Position numbers and translations under genes: made by a program
The notes under the pieces: generated by a model
Told to the model about the DNA's origin: nothing
What the model saw: the letters and a program-made list of their open reading frames with translations, nothing else
The model's database searches: none
In this document: piece after piece, positions 20,960-29,451 of the stretch
Layout: each line of letters opens with the position of its first letter
Position numbering within the stretch: the stretch's first letter is position 1
Assembly: GCA_009859145.1 (NCBI GenBank)
Contig: VRVR01000018.1
Location: 303,923 to 367,922 of the forward strand
Origin: Andalucia godoyi
Taxonomy: Eukaryota; Discoba; Jakobea; Jakobida; Andaluciidae
DNA length: 64,000 nt
Direction: 5' to 3'

Positions 20960-23900
20960 ATGACTGGCAGACGGACCCGAGTCCTTCTGGAAATCTTGAC
21001 GGTGGCTTTGCTGGTTCCACTCCTGGTTGCTGCAGATCCTACAGTTGATTTTGTAAGCTGTTCCAGCAGTGCAACTGTGCAGGACACGTCGATGTGCTCC
21101 ACGGACGGGTCTTCGTCCATGTACATATTTGGATCGAACTTTGGCAATGATTCGACGGTTGTGGAGATTACAGTGGACGGGACAGTTTTGGTCGACCCTG
21201 ACATTGCATCGGTTTCAGACACTCTGCTGGAAATACAGCTTCCTGCAGGCCCCACTAATGCAGCGCCAACTGTGGAAGTCAGCGTGGGAGGAGTGCTAAG
21301 CACAGCGGTATCCTTTACGTATGCAGTTCCGGTAATATCTTCAGCTGTGTGTTCTTCTGGAGGATCGACTTGTCCTACGTCAGAGTCTGGGCTGACGATT
21401 CACGGTGTGAATTTTGGAAATACTGCGTCTGGGTCTTTGATTGTGCTCTCATCTGCATCAGGAACAATATCGGCAGTTTCTTGTCAGACGGATTCGCACA
21501 CGCTAATCACATGCGGGGCGTTTGAGGGTGCCGGGACGGCCGTGGCGGTGAGCCTTACAAGGGCAGTCGATTCTGCCCAGGCGACGAAGAATGCAGCGTT
21601 TTCGTTTAAACTACCAGTTGTTAGTTCTTACTCCTGCGATCCAAAGTGCAGTACAGACGGCTCTGCCGCGATAACAATCTCCGGATCCGACTTTTCGCAG
21701 ACTCTCGACAATGTCGACTACGTGAAGGTGTCCGGGGTGGATTGCAAGACCTCTGGGATCACGGCAGTCTCGGGGCACAATCGACTGGTATGCCAGCTGC
21801 CAGCCGGACCTGGGGCGGTGAACGACATTGTCGTCAGAATTGGGGGCCAGACATCTGCTTCTGTTGACTTTACATACGCTGCAGTGCAGATTTCAGATGC
21901 ATTCTGCACTGCGGTTGGAGGTCGCTGTCATACATCCGGCGACACCCTCACGATCCGCGGAAGCGATTTAGGAAAAGGGACACCCGCTGGAACAATTACT
22001 CTTCCTGGAGCGCTTGTTGGAGGACACCCGACCGCCTGCACCGTCACCGACTCGACTCACACGGAAATCCACTGCTCGGGGTTTGTCGGTGCAGGATCAG
22101 GCGTCGACGTCTCGATCACAAGGTCCTACGAAGACGACAGTGCAGCGACCAGTGCATCAAAGCTTGCAGCGTTTTCTTTCTTCTCGCCCGTTCTGCTCTC
22201 GTACGAATGCAAAACGGCTGGCGGATCGTCGACGGATCCCACGGCGGCCAATCCGCACTGCACCACTGATGGAGCAGCCACGATCACTCTGAAAGGAACA
22301 GATTTTGGCCCGGCAGTCGCAAACTTGGAGCACGTCTTCATTGACGGCGAGGAGTGCTTGGGCCTGACAGCAAACGGCTTGCCGACGGTTTCTGCTGGAC
22401 ATGATAAGATTGTGTGCAACCTGCCTGCGGGGACAGCAGCCTCTGCACCGCAGCTGATTGACGTTCAGATTGGCGGTCAGGCACTGGGCTCATCCGTTGT
22501 CTTTTCATATTCTGCCCCTACAATAACAGCAGCCACGTGCGGCGCAGGTGCTGGCCTGTGCGACACTTCTGGAGACACGATCACCATCTTGGGCACCAAT
22601 TTTGGAAGGCGAGCGCCTCGCATTACTCTTTCTGACACATCCAGTGGAAACAACTATGTTCAACTGGATCCCAGTTTTCCAGGCACGGCGGCGATATCTT
22701 CCAGTGCCCATGACTGCCACGTAGATGGTACACACACGCAGATAACGTGCAAAAACTTCAAAGGTGCCGGAGCTTCCGTGACCGTAGTGCTGAATCGGGC
22801 TGATGGGACAACTGCCTCCGGAACGATGGGATTCCGAGCGCCTGCCATTTCCTCCTATTCCTGCTCGACGGATCCCACCAAGATGGGAGACAACAACTGC
22901 GGAACGGATGGCACGGCTACCGTGACGCTGGTCGGTACTGGATTCCCGCACACTGTTCAAAATCTGGATGAAGTCACATTCGGAAATGTCGGAACGCAGC
23001 ACAGCTGTCGCTCAACGGCAGTGATCCTGTCAGACACCAGTCTGGAGTGCGTTCTTCCGGAGGGACCCGAGATCGGACCCAATACAGCATCCGTGGAAGT
23101 TGGATTGCAGACCACTGCTTCCCCCGCACCCTTTTCGTATGCGAGGCCCTCTATCTCCGCTGCGAACTGCAATGGCGGCGTCTGCAAGACCGTGTCGGAC
23201 ACCATCACGCTGACTGGCAGAAACTTCGGCAAACATATCCCAGCTACCGGGAGTGGTGCAAGCATTCAGTTGTCTTCCGGCACCTACGCATTTATCGATC
23301 CATCATCATGCCAGAGCACTGCTCTCGGAAAGCACTTCGGCCTCACATGCTCCGGGTTTGAAGGAGCCGGAGTGGACATCAATGTGCTGTTGTCCCGAGC
23401 TGACGCAGCTTCCGTTCAGCGAAACAGATCCTTTTCATTCATTCCTCCAGTGGTTACCGCTTACTGGTGCTCCACCGGCTCGAACGGACCTGTTATCTTA
23501 CAGGGCTCTGGTGCAATCACCGATCCGCAGCGATTTTCGTTCTGTAGAACCGACGGGACTGCAGTCATCACGTTCTACGGTCAAAACTTTGGATTCCACG
23601 CGGGGCATGTCGACACGATTTCCGTCGGAGGGCAGAGCTGCTCGGGGTCTGTGTCTCGGGTTGTGGACGCAGCCGACCCCGAGTACACCCACAAACATGT
23701 GACGTGCACACTGCCGGAGCAAGCAGTGTCTCAGGGCACTGCAACGCTGAACCAGGATCTCGTGATGACAGTTGGGAGCCAGCTGACCACACTTGCAGGC
23801 GCATTCCAGTACAGACCTCCCACAATTCTCGGGACGTTTTGCGGGGGGTCTTCAGCATTCGGCCACTTTGCCGCGAATGCGTATGATTTGACAGTTGCAC

Positions 23901-25792
23901 CGGGCCAGCGATGCAGGACGATTTCAGATACGCTGACGATCATCGGGGACGATTTCGGACCGTCCAATGCGACTGTATGGCTCTCTCGATCTGGCATTAT
24001 TTATTCGCTGGGGACAAGCAATCTTTCTTGTTCACATGATGCGCATACTTCTACCACGCGCCATCAGATTATGTACTGCACATCATTATGGGGCGTTGGC
24101 ATCAATGTGGACGTCTCCCTGCGCCGTGCCGATACGAAATCATTCAGCTTTCCGAGCGGCTTTTCTTTTGCAGCACCAGTGATACAGTCCTACAACTGTT
24201 CGTCGAGTGGTGTTTCCGGCTCCTTGTCTTCGTGCGACACGCACAACTCTACGATCACTGTGCTCGGCGCAAATTTGCCAGTCGTGATGTCGGATCTTCA
24301 GTCGCTTTCGTTCGGCGGGCTCCGATGCGATAGCCAGCAAGGAAGCATTCCCAACTGGGCATTCATGGACGGAAACCATAATATGAATCAGTCTGCGCGG
24401 ATAATCGCGTCGCATTCTGCAGTCACATGCCGATTGCCCATACAGTCCGGGACCAAGAACATCGAGATTACGGTTGCCGATCAGTCGTCTGCACCGTTTT
24501 CGTTCCAGTACTCGCCTCCCCAAGTTTTCAACTACTCTTGTTCGTATTCGGACGGCTGGGACGAGGGCAGCTGGAAAAAAGGGATCTGCGGGACCCACGA
24601 CACGGTGGTCACATTAAGGGGAGTCAATTTTGGCAGAGGAGACGAGACCCTTGATATCACCATCGGCGGGCTAGTGTGCGCTCTGCATGGAACTCGGCAC
24701 GTCGTTCCGCTGGATTATCCCACGGAGCACTTTATTTCGTATTGTCGGGCCCCCGAGCAGACGGGAGCAAATCTGACCATTTTAGTGGCCGCGAGTGGTC
24801 AAACTGGCCCTCCCTTGAACGCATTTACCTATTCACAGCCCGTTCTTCGAGCAGTAAGTTGTTCTGGGAGACCGGAGGCGGGTCTCGCGTCGTGGTGCGG
24901 GTCGGAGGGCACTACTTTAACGGTCCTCGGAGATCACTTCGGGAACGATCCACAGCTGCTGACCATGAACATTTCCAACAAGATTGGCAGTGCCACGGCC
25001 ACGAACTTTTCCGACTGCATTGTTGGGCAATCCGACTGCGGTCCCTACGTTTGTACGTCCCTCCAGCTGGAACGATACCAGCCCTCTCGATCCCCTTATT
25101 CTGCTCTGGGACATTTCGCATTCTCGTGCATCATCGATCATGGCTATGGAGCCAACATGGAAGCCGCAGTGACTCTTCGTGGTCAGACGGTCGTCCTCCC
25201 GTTCCGGTTTGATCAAGAGCCGTACACGACCAACGCTCGGAAAAGCAACGAGGAGGACTTTCTGTTCGTTGACACTCTCGACGGGGGCGATATCGTGGCG
25301 TCGGCCGTCGACATGACGCGGGCCTTGTTGTTTGCAGGCTACAGTCGATCGTCGACCATTCACACCTTTGAGCCGAGTGTTCCGTACACAGCAGCGACCT
25401 TGGAAGCTGCAAAGGACATTGTTGGGTTCCAGATCAACGCGTCGATCGCTCTGTTTCATACTCTGAACAGCCAGAACCCGGCGTTGCCAGTGGACTTGTG
25501 TTTCCTGCAGATCACTGACCGCTCTTCGTGGCCGTCCTCGCGGGAGCTGAACTACCAAACTCTTCTCTATGCAGCCTCTTTGCTGTCCTCCCACTCCACG
25601 GACACGTATCCTCGATGCACCACCGTTGGGCTGCTCATGGACTGGGAAGTTTGGAAGTCTGCATTTGGCGATCCGCGCCACGACGAAATGTACAACGGAA
25701 CCTTTGCTCTCCGTCAGCATCCGGTTTTTGTGCTGTCTCAAGACGAAATACTGCGGAAAGAAGAGCATTTTCCTTTTGAGCTTCTTGATTGA
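20960..25792 (+). CDS. Secreted protein with 13 TIG/IPT-like repeats
   Basis: The 1,610-aa product has a signal peptide (about residues 1-25) and then 13 repeats, each with a [LIV]-T-[LIV]-x-G-x-[ND]-[FL]-G-like core strand (for example LTIHGVNFGN, ITLKGTDFGP, ITILGTNFGRR). The repeats alternate between two kinds: one ends with LPAGPG-like turns and an F-[ST]-Y segment, the other ends with C-x-x-F-x-G-A-G and a Leu-x-Arg-Ala strand. Cysteines are regular, suggesting disulfides. The last ~165 residues form a different, unrecognised domain. No membrane segment is present, so the protein is probably secreted or bound to a partner. TIG/IPT folds are known from plexins, MET-type receptors and many protist surface proteins. 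The start ATG lies after an AT-rich leader. Confidence 0.88.
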   Translation: MTGRRTRVLLEILTVALLVPLLVAADPTVDFVSCSSSATVQDTSMCSTDGSSSMYIFGSNFGNDSTVVEITVDGTVLVDPDIASVSDTLLEIQLPAGPTNAAPTVEVSVGGVLSTAVSFTYAVPVISSAVCSSGGSTCPTSESGLTIHGVNFGNTASGSLIVLSSASGTISAVSCQTDSHTLITCGAFEGAGTAVAVSLTRAVDSAQATKNAAFSFKLPVVSSYSCDPKCSTDGSAAITISGSDFSQTLDNVDYVKVSGVDCKTSGITAVSGHNRLVCQLPAGPGAVNDIVVRIGGQTSASVDFTYAAVQISDAFCTAVGGRCHTSGDTLTIRGSDLGKGTPAGTITLPGALVGGHPTACTVTDSTHTEIHCSGFVGAGSGVDVSITRSYEDDSAATSASKLAAFSFFSPVLLSYECKTAGGSSTDPTAANPHCTTDGAATITLKGTDFGPAVANLEHVFIDGEECLGLTANGLPTVSAGHDKIVCNLPAGTAASAPQLIDVQIGGQALGSSVVFSYSAPTITAATCGAGAGLCDTSGDTITILGTNFGRRAPRITLSDTSSGNNYVQLDPSFPGTAAISSSAHDCHVDGTHTQITCKNFKGAGASVTVVLNRADGTTASGTMGFRAPAISSYSCSTDPTKMGDNNCGTDGTATVTLVGTGFPHTVQNLDEVTFGNVGTQHSCRSTAVILSDTSLECVLPEGPEIGPNTASVEVGLQTTASPAPFSYARPSISAANCNGGVCKTVSDTITLTGRNFGKHIPATGSGASIQLSSGTYAFIDPSSCQSTALGKHFGLTCSGFEGAGVDINVLLSRADAASVQRNRSFSFIPPVVTAYWCSTGSNGPVILQGSGAITDPQRFSFCRTDGTAVITFYGQNFGFHAGHVDTISVGGQSCSGSVSRVVDAADPEYTHKHVTCTLPEQAVSQGTATLNQDLVMTVGSQLTTLAGAFQYRPPTILGTFCGGSSAFGHFAANAYDLTVAPGQRCRTISDTLTIIGDDFGPSNATVWLSRSGIIYSLGTSNLSCSHDAHTSTTRHQIMYCTSLWGVGINVDVSLRRADTKSFSFPSGFSFAAPVIQSYNCSSSGVSGSLSSCDTHNSTITVLGANLPVVMSDLQSLSFGGLRCDSQQGSIPNWAFMDGNHNMNQSARIIASHSAVTCRLPIQSGTKNIEITVADQSSAPFSFQYSPPQVFNYSCSYSDGWDEGSWKKGICGTHDTVVTLRGVNFGRGDETLDITIGGLVCALHGTRHVVPLDYPTEHFISYCRAPEQTGANLTILVAASGQTGPPLNAFTYSQPVLRAVSCSGRPEAGLASWCGSEGTTLTVLGDHFGNDPQLLTMNISNKIGSATATNFSDCIVGQSDCGPYVCTSLQLERYQPSRSPYSALGHFAFSCIIDHGYGANMEAAVTLRGQTVVLPFRFDQEPYTTNARKSNEEDFLFVDTLDGGDIVASAVDMTRALLFAGYSRSSTIHTFEPSVPYTAATLEAAKDIVGFQINASIALFHTLNSQNPALPVDLCFLQITDRSSWPSSRELNYQTLLYAASLLSSHSTDTYPRCTTVGLLMDWEVWKSAFGDPRHDEMYNGTFALRQHPVFVLSQDEILRKEEHFPFELLD

Positions 25793-26183
25793 CACACGCA
25801 CACACACCCCCACTCTCTCATACCACTAGTATTACTTTTTTTTCTCCCTTCTCTCTTTTGCCATTATCACGCAATTGAAAGCGGTATCTCTCCCTTCACG
25901 CTTGGTCCGCTGTGTCTGCTGTGTCCACTGTCCGTCGTCCATTGTCCAAACTCCAAGAATTCCGTCTGCTTCTTTGGCTGTCGTAATTCTGAGCTGGGAA
26001 AACCCGAATCGATTGTTCGAGTTTTTTTGTGTTTTGAACTTCAAAAGCTGCTTTGACCAAGTCGAGAAAAGCAATCGAGCCTTCTTTTCTTTTTCCAGTT
26101 GTTTTTCTGCTCGTTGTTTTTTTATATCCTTTCTTTCGTTATTAGAACTTTTTATCAAACAAAAAGTGAGGAATAGGAAGAAA
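25793..26183. promoter_or_regulatory. Upstream region of the 404-aa gene
   Basis: This 390-bp gap ends in a T/C-rich leader before the ATG at 26184. A short CA-rich run follows the TIG gene. No gene is seen. Confidence 0.4.
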
Positions 26184-27398
26184 ATGTTTGCAAAGTTGGG
26201 AAAGCTCGTTGATAAGGCGTCGGAAGCAGTAAACGAAAAAAAGAATGAGGTTTTGCACAAGGTGAATGCGAAGCGTGACTTTTCTTCGACTCGTGATTTG
26301 CAAACGGAGGTGCAAGAGCTGCGTTCCAATACGCTGAAGTATCACGAGCAGACGCGGGATGCTGTGAGTGCAATTATTGGGTTTGCGATTGTGAACCATG
26401 GGCTTTCTTCGGCCATCCATGCGCAGATTACGAGTCCGTTGCAGTCGTCAATGAGTGCGTTGCAGCCGATCCTTGACCAGCTGTCGCAAGCAGCGTTTGT
26501 TCTGGATGGGTACATCCAGGAGGAAGGTGCAGCGCGGAAAGCAGCACCGAACCAAGGTAAGCCGCTGCAGCCAGTGGAGAATGGTCCCGAAGAAGACATG
26601 CAGTTCACTGCGACGCGGCTCGCGATTCGCCATGCAAAGCTGCGAGATTTCACGACGAAGTTCCTTGCTGCATTGGACTCGTTGCACACGCTGCTGTTCA
26701 ATGCAATGGATGCAACGTACAAGGCTGCAGACGCAGCGCTTCCAAAGACATGCCCGAGGCAAACGGTTCCTTGGGAGCAGTTGTGGGATGAGTTCCGCCC
26801 GGCAACCGGGGCCTCTGCATCGAAGCCCCCTGGCAATGTGGCTGCTTCGGACCCGTCTGTGAACTCGGGGAAGCCAACGCCTGCGGACGAGCTTGCCGCG
26901 TTTGTGAGGCCGACGGACGGCGATGTGCGTGCAAAGTACGCGAAGCAGTGGGATTTGCTGGTTGCCGGGGTCATTGAGACCGCCCGTGAGCAGCAGCAAC
27001 GGACCGACAAGCTTGTCGGACGCGTGAAGAAGGTGCTCGAGTATGCGTCGGTGTGGGTCCAGTCGGATATGTCTGGGCTTCCTGCGATCGAAAAGACAAC
27101 AAAGTTCTTTGGAATCTACGCCACGCAGTTTGACACGAAACATCTTCCCGAGTTCCATGCAAACTATGAAAACTTTGTGAAGAAACTCGAGGGCCACAGT
27201 GCGTATGTGCCGACCCCGAACATCACTCCGCCAACCACCGAGGCGCATCTCGAGATCCCCAGACGCAGAACAGGAGATGTTCGAGAGGCGATTCTGGCTG
27301 CGTTTTCTGCATTGGCAACCTTTTATGGGCGCTCCGTCTCGGAAGTCAAGATGTTTGGACCTGCTCTTCTCAACGCCATTGGAGAACCTGGGCGCTAA
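26184..27398 (+). CDS. Unrecognised 404-aa helical protein, possibly BAR-like
   Basis: The product begins MFAKLGKLVDKASEAVNEKK and is predicted from composition to be mostly helical, with an amphipathic Lys-rich N-terminus (residues 1-35), helical segments (about 40-185), a Pro/Ala-rich loop (about 205-240) and further helices to the end. There is no signal peptide or membrane segment, so it is probably cytosolic. The amphipathic N-terminus followed by long helices would fit a BAR-like membrane-binding protein, but I see no diagnostic motif, so this is only a suggestion. The start ATG follows a T/C-rich leader typical of genes here. Confidence 0.8.
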   Translation: MFAKLGKLVDKASEAVNEKKNEVLHKVNAKRDFSSTRDLQTEVQELRSNTLKYHEQTRDAVSAIIGFAIVNHGLSSAIHAQITSPLQSSMSALQPILDQLSQAAFVLDGYIQEEGAARKAAPNQGKPLQPVENGPEEDMQFTATRLAIRHAKLRDFTTKFLAALDSLHTLLFNAMDATYKAADAALPKTCPRQTVPWEQLWDEFRPATGASASKPPGNVAASDPSVNSGKPTPADELAAFVRPTDGDVRAKYAKQWDLLVAGVIETAREQQQRTDKLVGRVKKVLEYASVWVQSDMSGLPAIEKTTKFFGIYATQFDTKHLPEFHANYENFVKKLEGHSAYVPTPNITPPTTEAHLEIPRRRTGDVREAILAAFSALATFYGRSVSEVKMFGPALLNAIGEPGR

Positions 27399-27571
27399 CA
27401 ACGTAGTGTTCTGTCCCTCTCGCTGCTTCTTGTCTTGTCTAGTCTTGTCTTTCTTTCTTTCTTTTGTTTTTGTTTTTGTTTTTGTTTTTGTTCTTGCTGA
27501 AAGTCCGGTTGTCTTTATTAAACGTGATTCTCTCCTTGCAAACTCGCATCTTCTTTCTGTTTCTTTCCCTC

Positions 27572-27636
<65 letters not shown>

Positions 27637-28351
27637 GCATCACCATTGCCTGCCGTAACCTCGAGTGCGGTCTGCAATCTGCATGGACAGAGGAGGAAAA
27701 AGGGGTCCCCCGGCAGGAGGCGGAAGCGAGCTGGTGGCACAGCGGCTTTTGAGAAGCAAGCGTGAAGCCAGACGATAAGGTTCAGTCTGAGCAAAAGGAG
27801 CGATCGCACGAGCGAACCCTACCCAGTCGTCTCGTCTCTGCTACGACGCCTCTTTCGTCCGCTCGATCTCCAGCAAAAAGACAAGAAGACTCTCACCCCC
27901 GTCTCACTGTTCCCCGGAACACTCCTTTTCTGCATGGACAGCATGTCAAATGCACCTTTCAGTCCGCTATACCAACAATGCTCCGTGTCCCGGCACCCCA
28001 GAAATCCAGAATCCTCCCGAATGTGGATAGCGCAGTAAGCTACCAGAGTTCCCAGAAGCCGAGTCCTTCAGGCGCAGAATCCTCCGTCAAAAAAGGCTTC
28101 GTGCAGCCTTCCCCGTGCAGAACAAAAAGAAAAACGGCCTCACTTTCGGTTCGAATCCACCGTTGTTGTCTCTTATTTCCCAACGTCTTTCTCCTTCTTG
28201 CAAATCTCAGTCAGTCCAACAGCTTCTTTTCTCTTTTCTTTTTTCTCTTTTCCTTTTTTTCCCTTTCTCTTTTTTTTTTCTTTCCTTCTTCTCTTTTCTT
28301 TCTCTTGTAACTTTGTATATTTTAAATCATTACTGTTTATTGATATCGACC
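27399..28351. other. Intergenic region with simple repeats and pyrimidine-rich leader
   Basis: This 950-bp stretch contains a TTTTTG-type repeat (about 27463-27494), a (CTGT)n microsatellite, about 500 bp of mixed sequence without a convincing gene (27660-28160), and a long T/C-rich leader immediately before the LCCL gene. A 182-codon plus-strand ORF here has no recognisable domain and ends as poly-Phe/Ser. Confidence 0.5.
27573..27636. repeat. (CTGT)n tetranucleotide microsatellite
   Basis: About 16 uninterrupted CTGT units lie downstream of the 404-aa gene. Confidence 0.95.
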
Positions 28352-28669
28352 ATGGGATTGTGCTGCTGCTGCTGCAAGAAGCCGGACCGTAAGTGCACGG
28401 ACTACACGAAGGGAGCCTCGGGCTTCTTCTTCTGCCCGAAAGACTGCCCGTACCGCAATTCGGGTTCCGTTTGGGGTTCTGGCCCTTATACTTCGGACTC
28501 GTGCTCGTGCCGTGCCGCACGCCATGCAGGTGTCATTGGAGACAATGGTGGTGTCTACAAGGTCTCCACTGCTCCGGGACAAGCCTCGTACGAATCCACC
28601 ACCGCCAACGGTGTCACGACTTCTTCGTACGGATCCTATGACTCGTCCATCTCCGTCTCGCGATTCTAA
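28352..28669 (+). CDS. Minimal LCCL-domain protein with predicted N-terminal acylation
   Basis: The whole 105-aa protein is an acylation-type N-terminus plus one LCCL domain. The start MGLCCCCCKK fits the N-myristoylation pattern (Gly2, Cys6) and offers five cysteines for palmitoylation. The domain follows: CPKDC, a VWGSGPYTSDS stretch, CSCRAARHAGVIGDNGG and YGSYDSSI, matching the cochlin/Limulus factor C LCCL pattern (YT-x-DS, CRAA-x-HAGV, GG). LCCL domains are otherwise known mostly in secreted or lumenal proteins; this one has no signal peptide, implying a cytosolic-face membrane protein. The start follows a strong pyrimidine-rich leader. The next gene downstream also starts with an acylation motif. 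Domain call strong; lipidation inferred. Confidence 0.88.
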   Translation: MGLCCCCCKKPDRKCTDYTKGASGFFFCPKDCPYRNSGSVWGSGPYTSDSCSCRAARHAGVIGDNGGVYKVSTAPGQASYESTTANGVTTSSYGSYDSSISVSRF

Positions 28670-29451
28670 GTTATCAGACCCGCTCCAGCACTGAGAAGGA
28701 AGGAAGAAAGGTAAAGGTAAAAGGAAAAAAATTACGGAGGAAAGTACACACACTCACAACAGAACAAATATACACGCTGTTTTCTTTCATTTGCAAAACA
28801 GACGCTCAGCTCGTTTACGTTGCCGATGAGAACCACTGCCGTTGCGACTTGGGACGATTGGCTGACGGGAGGCGGTGGGCAGGTAGACAAAGAGGACGCG
28901 CGTCCGCCTCCATTGTAGACTGATCCTTCATCGTCGTCGTCGGGCCCTGCATCATTCACCACTGCTCTAATCACCACCATCGATTCCAGCGTTCGATATG
29001 CTCCGTTTAAAAATTCAAAGAAGAACCCATCCGAAACCATCAACTCGCTCCTGTCGTACAAGCAGAATGGGCTGTCCCGTCGACCGTAGTCAACATCTAA
29101 AAAATCCAGTTAAAAAAAATTCCTTTCAATTCTCTTTTTCTCTGCCATTCAAGTCCGTTTTCTCCATACCTTTTCGTTTTACTTTTTCTTATCTCAACTG
29201 TCATTCTGAATCTCGTATTTTATTTATTTATTTACTTATCCGTATTTTTTTCTCTTTCTTTCTTTCTTTCTATTATTATTATTATTATTTAAATTACGGT
29301 TTTCATTGTGATAATAATATTATATATACGTATATATACTTTTTTTTTTTTTTTTTTGGGCGCGGTTCTTCTTTGTACATTTTCTTTTCTTGGGTTGTTT
29401 GTGGTGGGCGTATAGTGCAGCGACAAACAAGAGAGAAGGTGTTGGGGGAGG
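28670..29451. other. Intergenic region upstream of the phosphodiesterase gene
   Basis: This 780-bp gap carries a pyrimidine-rich block (29110-29300), ATT repeats (29272-29290) and a TATATA-containing stretch with a T-run near 29320-29357, probably promoter and leader of the phosphodiesterase gene. A minus-strand frame (28732-29040, 102 codons) is protein-like in part but matches nothing I recognise. Confidence 0.4.

Noticed and set aside
28141-28165. GGTTCGAATCC, a tRNA T-arm-like sequence
   Set aside because: No matching acceptor, D or anticodon arms around it.
27762-28310. 182-codon plus-strand frame before the LCCL gene
   Set aside because: No recognisable domain; its last third is poly-Phe/Ser/Leu from a pyrimidine tract that looks like the LCCL leader.
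28732-29040. 102-codon minus-strand frame (MVSDGFFFEFLNGAYRTLES start)
   Set aside because: Partly protein-like and preceded by an acceptor-like TTTTTTAG, but no family match and no clear first exon; kept only as a note.
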